Shown here: one piece after another, positions 14,940-20,686 of the stretch | Position numbering within the stretch: position 1 is the stretch's first letter | Layout of the letters: each line of letters opens with the position of its first letter | From: DASUPK01 sp036377415 | GTDB taxonomy: Bacteria; Actinomycetota; Thermoleophilia; Solirubrobacterales; 70-9 | Length of the DNA stretch: 20,686 nucleotides | Direction: 5' to 3' | Assembly: GCA_036377415.1 (NCBI GenBank) | Contig: DASUYK010000017.1 | Location: 1 to 20,686 of the forward strand | The notes under the pieces: model-generated | The model's input: only the letters and a program-made list of their open reading frames with translations | Told to the model about the DNA's origin: nothing | Databases searched by the model: none | Made by a program: the position numbers and the translations under genes

Positions 14940-14945
14940 TATAGA
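14940..14945 (+). promoter_or_regulatory. -10-like box of sigma factor gene
   Basis: TATAGA ends 8 bases before GTG 14954 and is the best -10 match in the 141-base divergent gap. No clear -35 lies 16-18 bases upstream. The rest of the gap (14813-14939) holds only the exporter 2 Shine-Dalgarno sequence and a weak minus-strand GATAAC at 14883-14878. Confidence 0.4.
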
Positions 14946-14953
14946 GGGCAACC

Positions 14954-16033
14954 GTGGCTGAGGAAATGAACGAAACGACGGTTGAACTCGACGCGAGCGT
15001 CGAGGAGCGCGTTGCCGCTCTGATCGCGAGCAGCCGCCCGGCGGACTGCGTCGAGCTCTCGGAGGTTGATGCGTTGGTCCAGGAGATGAACCTCTCGGAC
15101 GAAGAGGCGGAGATGGTGCACGAGCGAATCGAGGGCTCGGGCCTGCCGATCGAGGACGACTGTGGCCGCCAGGCCGAGCAGGCCGGATACCGGAACGGAG
15201 ACCTCGCCGAGACGACGACGGACGCGCTCCAGCTCTTCTTCAACGAAATGCGCCGCTATCCGCTGCTCAGCAGGGAGGAGGAGATCGAGCTCGCGCAGGC
15301 GGTCGAGCGCGGCGACCTCGAGGCGAAGGAGAAGCTGATCAACTCGAACCTGCGGCTGGTGGTCTCGAACGCCCGCCGCTACATGCGCCAGGACCTGAAC
15401 CTCCTGGACCTGATCCAGGAGGGGATCCTCGGGCTGATTCGGGCCGCGGAGAAGTTCGACTACCGCAAGGGGTTCAAGTTCTCGACCTACGCGACCTTCT
15501 GGATCCGCCAGGCGATCCAGCGCGCGCTCGAATCGAAGGAGCGGACGATCCGCGTTCCCAACCAGGTGGCGCAGCGGGAGCGCAAGGTGCTGCGGATCGA
15601 GCGTGAGCTGGCGACGAAGCTCGGTCGGGATCCGACGACGGAGGAAGTCGCCGAGGCGGCCGAGCTCGAGCCCGCGCAAGTCGAGGAGATCAGGGACCTG
15701 ACGCGGGTCGTCACCAGTCTCGACCGGCCGGTGGGCGAGGAGGACGCCTCCGCCCTCGGCGAGTTCATCCCGGACGAGCGCATCGGTACCGCCGAGGAGG
15801 TTCACATGAGCCTTCGTGACGAGATCCTCCGGCAGGCGGTCCAGGAGCTGCCCGAGGATGAGCGGAAGGTGATCGAGCTCCGCTACGGGATCAACGGCGA
15901 CGAGCCGACGCCCCTGCGCGAGGCCTCCAGGCGGCTCGAGCTGAAGCCCAGCGAGGTCAAGGACATCGAGGGTCGGGCGCTGAAGCGGCTCGGGCAGGTG
16001 CGCGAGGTCGAGGCGCTGGAAGACGCGGCTTAG
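14954..16033 (+). CDS. sigma-70 family RNA polymerase sigma factor (RpoD-like)
   Basis: A 359-residue sigma factor that should direct RNA polymerase to promoters. Domains in order: an acidic N-terminal part (about 15-70) resembling region 1.1 (EERVAALIASS through IEGSGLPIEDD); region 1.2 from about 87 (LFFNEMRRYPLLSREEEIEL); region 2 with LRLVVSNARRYM, LDLIQEGILGLIRAAEKFDY and FKFSTYATFWIRQAIQRAL, almost the housekeeping consensus for -10 binding and melting; region 3 (TIRVPNQVAQRERKVLRIE); region 4 from about 290 (ELPEDERKVIELRYGI). The region 4.2 helix reads LELKPSEVKDIEGRALKRL, where primary sigmas have a SRERVRQIE-type helix. Promoter choice at -35 may therefore differ. GTG 14954 has a weak GAGGG nearby and TATAGA 8 bases upstream. 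It is a principal-like or group 2 sigma; whether it is the main one is unknown. Confidence 0.93.
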   Translation: MAEEMNETTVELDASVEERVAALIASSRPADCVELSEVDALVQEMNLSDEEAEMVHERIEGSGLPIEDDCGRQAEQAGYRNGDLAETTTDALQLFFNEMRRYPLLSREEEIELAQAVERGDLEAKEKLINSNLRLVVSNARRYMRQDLNLLDLIQEGILGLIRAAEKFDYRKGFKFSTYATFWIRQAIQRALESKERTIRVPNQVAQRERKVLRIERELATKLGRDPTTEEVAEAAELEPAQVEEIRDLTRVVTSLDRPVGEEDASALGEFIPDERIGTAEEVHMSLRDEILRQAVQELPEDERKVIELRYGINGDEPTPLREASRRLELKPSEVKDIEGRALKRLGQVREVEALEDAA

Positions 16034-17115
16034 AGTCCGGCCCGCAGCGCCAGGACGCGGCTCGCCGCCGCCTCGAACTCCTCACGCGGCAGGCTGCCGT
16101 CCCGCAGCCCGGCCTCCAGGGCGCGCTGAGCCTTCGCCGCCGAGCCGAGATCGGTGAAGAGGACGAGATCGGTTCCCGCGGCGGCTGCGGCGGCCGCGGT
16201 CCGGGCCGGCCCCCCGAATGCCCGCGCGGAGACAGTCCCGAGCGCGTCGGTGATCGAGACGCCCGCAAACCCGAGCCGTTCGCGGAGCTCCCCGGTGGCG
16301 ATCTCGCGCGAAAGGGACGCCGGTGCGCCGGAGAGGGCAGGGTAGATCGCTGTGCTCAGCATCACGAGCGCGCCGCCCGCCCCCACGAAGCCCGCGAACG
16401 GACGCTCGTCGGCGCGCCGCAGGGTCGCCTCGGACAACCGGATTCTCTGCACGGCGTTGTCCGTGTTGACCCTCGCGGCGCCGAGCCCGGGGAAGTGCTT
16501 CGCGGTCGCCGCCACCCCGCCGGCGGCCAGGCCCCGCGCGAACGCGCCGCCGATCGCGGCGACAGCGCCCGGCTTGCGCGCGAAGGTGCGCCCCTCCTCC
16601 TCGATCGCGCGGCCGCGCCGTCCCAGGTCCAGCACCGGGGCCAAATCGACGTTGACGCCCATTCCCCGGAGGCTCTTCCCAGCCGCCCGCCCGATGCGCT
16701 TCGCGAATCCGGCCCCGCGTGAGCCGATCGCCTCGGCGGAGGGCTTCGGCGGCCCGGGTAGCCTCCTGACCAGCCCGCCCTCCTGGTCGACCGTGACGAG
16801 CAGGGGCTGGTTGGCTCCGGCGGGCCGCGGGATCGCCTGGAGCTCGTCGGTGAGACGCCGCACCGAGCGGCGCCCGGCGACGTTCCGATCGAAGAGGATC
16901 ACCCCCGAGACCTCCCCGGCCGAGATCATCCGCCGGAGCTCCGGGGGCGGGCGGCGCCCCGTGAAGCCGGTGATCACCCGGGTCCCGGCGAGCTGCGCGT
17001 CGCTGAGTGCGACCGCCCGGCTCGCCGGATCCACCGAGTCGCTCGCGCCCAGCGTGAGCGCGGCACAAGCGATCGTCCCGGCGATCGCGGGGATGACGAA
17101 TCCCTCCCTTCGCAC
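16030..17115 (-). CDS. glycoside hydrolase family 3 protein, NagZ-like, exported
   Basis: A 361-residue GH3 protein related to beta-N-acetylhexosaminidases (NagZ), which trim N-acetylglucosamine from cell-wall fragments. The N-terminus (positive RRE, then a hydrophobic run to about residue 23) is a signal peptide or anchor, so it should act outside the membrane. Seen: VTVDQEGGLVRRLPGP, VNVDLAPVLDLG, the KHFPG loop at 206-210 and ITDALG with the probable nucleophile Asp290. NagZ enzymes have D-S-H after KHFPGHG, giving the Asp-His acid/base dyad; here the loop reads KHFPGLGAARVNTD, with Asn217 and Asp219 at those places. Activity may use a variant acid or be lost. GTG 17115 has no Shine-Dalgarno sequence; TAAGCT lies 7 bases upstream. 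Its stop overlaps the sigma gene stop. Confidence 0.9.
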   Translation of the reverse strand: MRREGFVIPAIAGTIACAALTLGASDSVDPASRAVALSDAQLAGTRVITGFTGRRPPPELRRMISAGEVSGVILFDRNVAGRRSVRRLTDELQAIPRPAGANQPLLVTVDQEGGLVRRLPGPPKPSAEAIGSRGAGFAKRIGRAAGKSLRGMGVNVDLAPVLDLGRRGRAIEEEGRTFARKPGAVAAIGGAFARGLAAGGVAATAKHFPGLGAARVNTDNAVQRIRLSEATLRRADERPFAGFVGAGGALVMLSTAIYPALSGAPASLSREIATGELRERLGFAGVSITDALGTVSARAFGGPARTAAAAAAAGTDLVLFTDLGSAAKAQRALEAGLRDGSLPREEFEAAASRVLALRAGL

Positions 17116-17122
17116 GGCAGAC

Positions 17123-17136
17123 AGCTTAGGTAGCCT
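17123..17136. promoter_or_regulatory. back-to-back divergent -10 boxes
   Basis: The 28 bases between two divergent GTG starts hold TAAGCT on the minus strand (17128-17123, 7 bases before GTG 17115) and TAGCCT on the plus strand (17131-17136, 7 bases before GTG 17144). Only GG separates them. Neither gene has a Shine-Dalgarno sequence, so both are probably leaderless. Confidence 0.45.
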
Positions 17137-17143
17137 CGGCGTC

Positions 17144-17527
17144 GTGGACTACACGATCAAGAACCTCAGAGAGGTCGAGGACATGGCGGCCTCCCACGGC
17201 TTCGGCGAGGTCCAGGAGGCGCGGTTCGCCCATGCCGACCTGGAGTCGGAGCAGTCCGGCGTCTCGCTCCAGCGCGTCAAGCCGGGGAAGCGGCACGCGT
17301 TCGCGCACCGCCACGGCGAGGCCGAGGAGATCTACGTCGTCCTCTCCGGGACCGGCCGGGTGAAACTCGACGATCGGGTCGAGAAGGTCGGACCGCTCGA
17401 CGCAATCCGGGTCGCGCCGTCGGTGACGCGGGCGTTCGAGGCCGACGACGAGGGCCTGGAGCTGCTCGCGTTCAGCCCGCGCGCCGAGGGCGACGCGGAG
17501 ATCGTCAAGGACTTCAGCTGGGAATGA
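17144..17527 (+). CDS. small cupin-domain protein
   Basis: A 127-residue single-domain cupin (small beta-barrel). The first cupin motif is visible as AFAHRHGEAEEIYVVLSGTG, with the His-x-His and Glu metal ligands at the usual spacing. The second motif is degenerate: GPLDAIRVAPSVTRAFEA keeps the Gly-Pro turn but lacks the usual histidine, so any metal would have three protein ligands. The first 40 residues (MDYTIKNLREVEDMA) are conserved-looking and charged. Such proteins can be enzymes, sugar isomerase-like, or binding proteins; the function cannot be assigned. GTG 17144 starts 28 bases from the divergent GH3 gene, with TAGCCT 7 bases upstream and no Shine-Dalgarno sequence. A 7-bp hairpin lies 8 bases after the stop, so it is probably a single-gene transcript. 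Confidence 0.85.
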   Translation: MDYTIKNLREVEDMAASHGFGEVQEARFAHADLESEQSGVSLQRVKPGKRHAFAHRHGEAEEIYVVLSGTGRVKLDDRVEKVGPLDAIRVAPSVTRAFEADDEGLELLAFSPRAEGDAEIVKDFSWE

Positions 17528-17535
17528 TCACCGCA

Positions 17536-17557
17536 GCCCGGCGAGCCTGAGCCGGGC
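17536..17557 (+). terminator. hairpin after cupin gene
   Basis: GCCCGGC (17536-17542) and GCCGGGC (17551-17557) form a perfect 7-bp stem with an 8-base loop, followed by GCTTGTTC rather than a true T-run. It lies in the 125-base gap between the cupin and bioB and probably separates the two transcripts. Confidence 0.45.
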
Positions 17558-17615
17558 GCTTGTTCATCGGCGAGCCTTGGGCGCCCGCGCGCGCAGGAGC
17601 GTCCGGCCGCGTTCC

Positions 17616-17621
17616 TAGATT
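17616..17621 (+). promoter_or_regulatory. -10-like box of the biotin operon
   Basis: TAGATT fits TAnnnT and would start a transcript near 17628, leaving a leader of about 25 bases that contains the bioB Shine-Dalgarno sequence. I see no clear BirA- or BioQ-type inverted repeat around it. Confidence 0.35.
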
Positions 17622-17640
17622 GCCCGACAGACACCGGGTC

Positions 17641-17646
17641 GAAGGG
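17641..17646 (+). promoter_or_regulatory. ribosome binding site deciding the bioB start
   Basis: GAAGGG touches the ATG at 17647 but is 6 bases from the in-frame ATG at 17653. The spacing favours 17653 as the start. Confidence 0.5.
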
Positions 17647-17652
17647 ATGCGG

Positions 17653-18789
17653 ATGGCACCACTGATCAGCTTCGAAGAGGCGCTCGAGCTCGGAGCGCTC
17701 TCCGATCGGGACGAGATCGGAGCGCTCGTCGAGCGAGCCTGGGGGGTCCGGAGGGACCGCTTCGGCGACTCGACCGATATGTGCTCGCTCGTGAACGCGA
17801 AGTCGGGCGGCTGCGCCGAGGACTGTGGCTTCTGCGCCCAGTCGCGCTACGCGGAGGCGGACACACCGATGCACGCGATGATGGAGCCCGAGCAGATCCT
17901 CGAGCACGCGAAGGCGGCCGAGGCGGCCGGGGCGCACCGGTTCTGCATGGTCACTCAGGGCCAGGGCCTCTCGAAGCGGGACTTCGCGAAGATCCTCGAG
18001 GGCGCCCGGCTCGTCTCCGAGCATACGAACCTGAAGCGATGCGCCTCGATCGGGCACATGTCCGCGGAGCGCGCGCGGCAGCTGAAGGACGCCGGGATCC
18101 AGCGCGTCCACCACAACGTCGAGTCGGCTCGCTCCTACTACCCGGAGGTCTCGACGACCGTCCGCTACGAGGGGCGGCTCCGGACGATCGACGCGGTCAA
18201 GGAGGCCGGGCTCGAGACGTGCGTCGGCGGGATCCTCAACCTCGGGGAGTCGCCCAGGCAGCGGGTCGAGATGGCGTTCGAGCTCGCCGAGATCAACCCG
18301 GACTCGGTCCCGATCAACCTGCTCAATCCCCGGACGGGGACGAAGTTCGGCGACCGCGAGCCGATGGATCCCTGGGAGGTCGTCAAGTGGGTGGCGATAT
18401 TCCGCCTGATCCTGCCGGATGCGCTCTTCCGCCTCTGCGGCGGGCGGGTCGAGAACCTCCAGGACCTTCAGCCGCTCGCGGTGAAGGCGGGACTCAACGG
18501 GGTGATGATGGGGAACTTCCTGACCACCCTCGGAGTCGAGCCCGCGGAGGATCGCGAGATGTTCGAGGAGCTCGGACTCAACGTCGCCCGGCAGCCCGAC
18601 AACGGCTCCAATCCGCGTCCGGACAACCGCTCGGGCTGGAGGGAGGGACACACGCCGAGCACCCCGATCGACGAGCTGATCGAGAGGCAGGCGGAGGCGA
18701 ACCTGTGGGATCCGTCGACCCAGCTGCGGGTGATCAAGAAGAGGGGCAAGGTCCCGGCATACCCCGAGCCCGCGGGCTGGGGCGATTGA
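17653..18789 (+). CDS. bioB: biotin synthase
   Basis: A 378-residue radical SAM enzyme that inserts sulfur into dethiobiotin, the last step of biotin synthesis. The [4Fe-4S] cluster motif CxxxCxxC is GGCAEDCGFCAQS (Cys54, Cys58, Cys61). Cysteines expected to hold the second, sacrificial [2Fe-2S] cluster appear in HRFCMVTQG, LKRCASIG and LETCVGGILNLGE, and the matching arginine in FRLCGGRVENLQ. HHNVESARSYYPEV and INLLNPRTGTKFGD are typical substrate-side segments. It is longer than the E. coli protein (346) mainly through a C-terminal extension of about 50 residues (from NGSNPRPDNRSGW). ATG 17653 is selected by Shine-Dalgarno spacing; ATG 17647 is the alternative. It heads bioB-bioF-bioD, and its stop overlaps the bioF start. 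Confidence 0.97.
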   Translation: MAPLISFEEALELGALSDRDEIGALVERAWGVRRDRFGDSTDMCSLVNAKSGGCAEDCGFCAQSRYAEADTPMHAMMEPEQILEHAKAAEAAGAHRFCMVTQGQGLSKRDFAKILEGARLVSEHTNLKRCASIGHMSAERARQLKDAGIQRVHHNVESARSYYPEVSTTVRYEGRLRTIDAVKEAGLETCVGGILNLGESPRQRVEMAFELAEINPDSVPINLLNPRTGTKFGDREPMDPWEVVKWVAIFRLILPDALFRLCGGRVENLQDLQPLAVKAGLNGVMMGNFLTTLGVEPAEDREMFEELGLNVARQPDNGSNPRPDNRSGWREGHTPSTPIDELIERQAEANLWDPSTQLRVIKKRGKVPAYPEPAGWGD

Positions 18790-19979
18790 TCGATCTGGGG
18801 CAACGGCTCGAGGAGATCGAGTCCGCGGGACTCCGCCGCCGGATCCGGGTCGTCGAGGGACCGCAGGGCCCCCGCGTGCTGCTCGACGGCGAGCCGGTCC
18901 TCGTGCTCTGCTCGAACAACTACCTGGGGCTCGCCGATCACCCGCGGCTTCGCCGAGCGGCCGCCGACGCCGCGTTGAGCCTCGGGACCAGCTCCGGAGC
19001 CTCCAGGCTGATCTCCGGGTCGATGTCGGTCCACGCCGAGCTCGAGAGCCGGCTCGCCGAGTTTGAGCGGACCGAGGCCGCGCTTCTCTTCGGGGCGGGC
19101 TACCTGGCCAACACCGGGACGATCGCGGCACTCGCCGGACGCGGCGAGGTCGTCTTCTCCGACGAGCTCAATCACGCGAGCATCATCGACGGCTGCCGGC
19201 TCTCGCGGGCCGACTCGTTCGTCTACCGGCACGGCGACACCGAGCACCTCGAGTGGGGACTGCGCCGCGCCGGTGGCCGCGGCTCGCTGATCGTCACCGA
19301 CGGGCTCTTCTCGATGGACGGCGACCTGGCCCCGCTTGCGGAGCTGACGGAGCTGGCGCGCCGGCACGGCTGCCGGCTGATGGTCGACGAGGCCCACGCG
19401 ACCGGCTGTATCGGGCCCGACGGGCGGGGCTCGGTCGCCGCCGCGGGGCTCGGCGGAGAGGTGGACGTGATCGTTGGGACCCTCGGCAAGGCCCTCGGCG
19501 GCTACGGCGCCTACGTGTGCGGATCCGGGGAGCTGGTCGACTTCCTGCTCAATTCGGCCCGGCCGTTCATCTTCTCCACGGCCCTCCCGCCGCCGGTGGT
19601 CGCGGCGGCGTCGGCGGCGATCGAGCTGCTCGTCGAGCATCCGGGCCGAGTCGACCGGCTCCGCTCGAACGCGGCGGCGCTCCGCGACGGACTGACCGCA
19701 GAAGGCTTCGACACCGGCTCCTCCGTGACCCAGATCGTCCCTATCGTGATCGGCGAGGCCGCCCAGACGATGGCGCTGACGGAGCGGCTGCTCGAGCGGG
19801 GAGTGTTCGCGCAGGCGATCCGCCCGCCCACCGTCCCCGACGGCACCTGCCGGCTTCGCCTGTGCGCGATGGCGACCCATCGGACAGGCGAGCTCCGCAG
19901 GGTGGCCGCACTGATCGGCCGGACGGCGAGGGAGCTTGGGATCGGCGGGAGCGGCAAGCCGGAGCTGCGCGCAGCCTGA
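18786..19979 (+). CDS. bioF: 8-amino-7-oxononanoate synthase
   Basis: A 397-residue PLP-dependent enzyme of the alpha-oxoamine synthase family, which condenses pimeloyl thioester with alanine to 8-amino-7-oxononanoate, the first ring-building step of biotin synthesis. Seen: CSNNYLGLADHPRL, GTSSGASRLISG, FGAGYLANTGTIAAL, SDELNHASIIDG, DGLFSMDGDLAPL, VDEAHATGCIGPDGRG, and the PLP lysine in VGTLGKALGGYG (Lys235). Homologues such as 2-amino-3-ketobutyrate ligase look alike, but placement between bioB and bioD settles the call. The TTG start at 18786 overlaps the bioB stop as TTGA and gives a normal N-terminus, so translation is probably coupled. Its own TGA overlaps the bioD ATG by one base. Confidence 0.95.
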   Translation: MIDLGQRLEEIESAGLRRRIRVVEGPQGPRVLLDGEPVLVLCSNNYLGLADHPRLRRAAADAALSLGTSSGASRLISGSMSVHAELESRLAEFERTEAALLFGAGYLANTGTIAALAGRGEVVFSDELNHASIIDGCRLSRADSFVYRHGDTEHLEWGLRRAGGRGSLIVTDGLFSMDGDLAPLAELTELARRHGCRLMVDEAHATGCIGPDGRGSVAAAGLGGEVDVIVGTLGKALGGYGAYVCGSGELVDFLLNSARPFIFSTALPPPVVAAASAAIELLVEHPGRVDRLRSNAAALRDGLTAEGFDTGSSVTQIVPIVIGEAAQTMALTERLLERGVFAQAIRPPTVPDGTCRLRLCAMATHRTGELRRVAALIGRTARELGIGGSGKPELRAA

Positions 19980-20686
19980 TGCGTGGAGCCTTCGTCACCG
20001 GCACGGGCACCGAGGTCGGGAAGACCGTGGTCGCGGCCGCGATTGCCTTCACCGCGCGGGCGTCTGGGAGGCGGGTCGCCGTGTTCAAGCCCGCGGTGAG
20101 CGGCCTCGACGACTACCCGCCCAGCCCCGAGGTCTGGGAGAGCGCCGCGGCGCTGCCGGATCACGCGCTCCTCCGCTTGGCGGCGGGATCGAGCCAGGGC
20201 GACGACGACGTCTCGCCCTATCGGTACGGCCCGTCGATCTCGCCGCACCTCGCCGCCGAGCTCGCCGGGGAGCGGATCGGCCCCGATCGGCTTCGCAGCG
20301 CAGCGCTGGCGGCGAGCGAGAACGCAGACCTGCTCGTCTGCGAGGGGGTCGGTGGCTTCCTCGTCCCCCTCACCGACGACTACCTGGTGCGCGACTTCGC
20401 CCGGGACCTGGCCATGCCGGTCGTAATCGCGGCGCCGCCGGGGCTCGGGACGATCAACCACACCTTGCTCACGATCGAGGCGGTCAGGGGGGCCGACCTC
20501 GAGCCCGCAATCGTGGTGCTCACCCCCTGGCCCGACGACCCCTCGCCGATGGAGATCTCGAACCGGGCGACGATCGAGCGGCTGGGGGGCACCCGCGTTC
20601 AGACCCTGCCGCGGCTTGCTCTCGTCGCCCCGGTCAGCTGGCCGGCGCTTGCACTTCCGGAGCGGGAACGGCGGCTCGATCGGGCG
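19979..20686 (+). CDS. bioD: dethiobiotin synthetase, 3' end cut by window
   Basis: An open frame from ATG 19979 to the right edge, 236 codons without a stop; the family is usually 220-240 residues, so little is missing. It closes the ureido ring of dethiobiotin from 7,8-diaminononanoate, CO2 and ATP. Seen: the N-terminal P-loop FVTGTGTEVGKTVVAAA, then VFKPAVSGL with the second lysine, SISPHLAAELAG, the switch-like segment VCEGVGGFLVPLTDDY, and later APPGLGTINHTLLT. It overlaps the bioF stop by one base (TGATG), so it is the third coupled gene of the operon. The diaminopelargonate aminotransferase gene, bioA, is not in the window and could lie just downstream. Confidence 0.95.
   Translation, partial: MRGAFVTGTGTEVGKTVVAAAIAFTARASGRRVAVFKPAVSGLDDYPPSPEVWESAAALPDHALLRLAAGSSQGDDDVSPYRYGPSISPHLAAELAGERIGPDRLRSAALAASENADLLVCEGVGGFLVPLTDDYLVRDFARDLAMPVVIAAPPGLGTINHTLLTIEAVRGADLEPAIVVLTPWPDDPSPMEISNRATIERLGGTRVQTLPRLALVAPVSWPALALPERERRLDRA

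Noticed and set aside
17528..17652. BioQ/BirA operator before bioB
   Set aside because: A GTTCA half-site is present (17562-17566) but no inverted partner at the right spacing was found.
17332..19131. 599-codon minus-strand open frame spanning cupin, bioB and bioF
   Set aside because: Crosses three real genes in antisense and shows no domain.

Overview
The window is a GC-rich stretch, with strong G/C preference at third codon positions, of a bacterial chromosome. Gene content, near-zero intergenic space and frequent starts without a Shine-Dalgarno sequence fit an actinobacterium. A Thermoleophilia/Solirubrobacterales-type organism is my best guess, from gene style only; no 16S rRNA or other phylogenetic marker is present to prove it. 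I see no mobile element, CRISPR array, tRNA or rRNA, and no gene-free stretch longer than about 170 bases.

Layout. (1) 1-1586: the 3' part of a SnoaL-like protein gene, translationally coupled to an acyl-CoA dehydrogenase. (2) 1755-5674: an MMPL-family exporter with two palindromic sites upstream, a strong hairpin, then an MFS transporter with an odd C-terminal tail. (3) 5781-7494: two convergent short-chain dehydrogenase genes; the second resembles peroxisomal trans-2-enoyl-CoA reductase. (4) 7575-9320: a lactonase-like metallo-beta-lactamase-fold hydrolase convergent with a PlsC-type acyltransferase. (5) 9407-11562 (minus strand): a family 2 glycosyltransferase coupled to glycerol kinase, ending at an intrinsic terminator. 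(6) 11584-12614: a small biotinyl carrier protein followed by a crotonase that looks like methylmalonyl-CoA decarboxylase. (7) 12611-14812 (minus): a second, different MMPL exporter. (8) 14954-16033: a sigma-70 factor with regions 1.1 to 4. (9) 16030-17115 (minus): a glycoside hydrolase family 3 protein. (10) 17144-17527: a small cupin. (11) 17653 to the right edge: a biotin operon, bioB-bioF-bioD, with overlapping starts and stops; bioD runs off the window.

Taken together, much of the window concerns acyl-CoA and lipid handling (acyl-CoA dehydrogenase, enoyl-CoA reductase-like SDR, crotonase, glycerol kinase, PlsC, two MMPL lipid-type exporters), with biotin synthesis and a biotin carrier that depends on it. 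I see no clearly new multi-gene system. The most interesting signals are architectural: many genes seem to be transcribed without a leader, from TAnnnT boxes 6-10 bases before ATG/GTG starts, while the TTG-start genes carry Shine-Dalgarno sequences or are coupled. Divergent genes share tiny back-to-back promoter cores, and two convergent pairs overlap through their stop codons. At the protein level several enzymes have altered catalytic motifs, and the sigma factor has an atypical -35 recognition helix.
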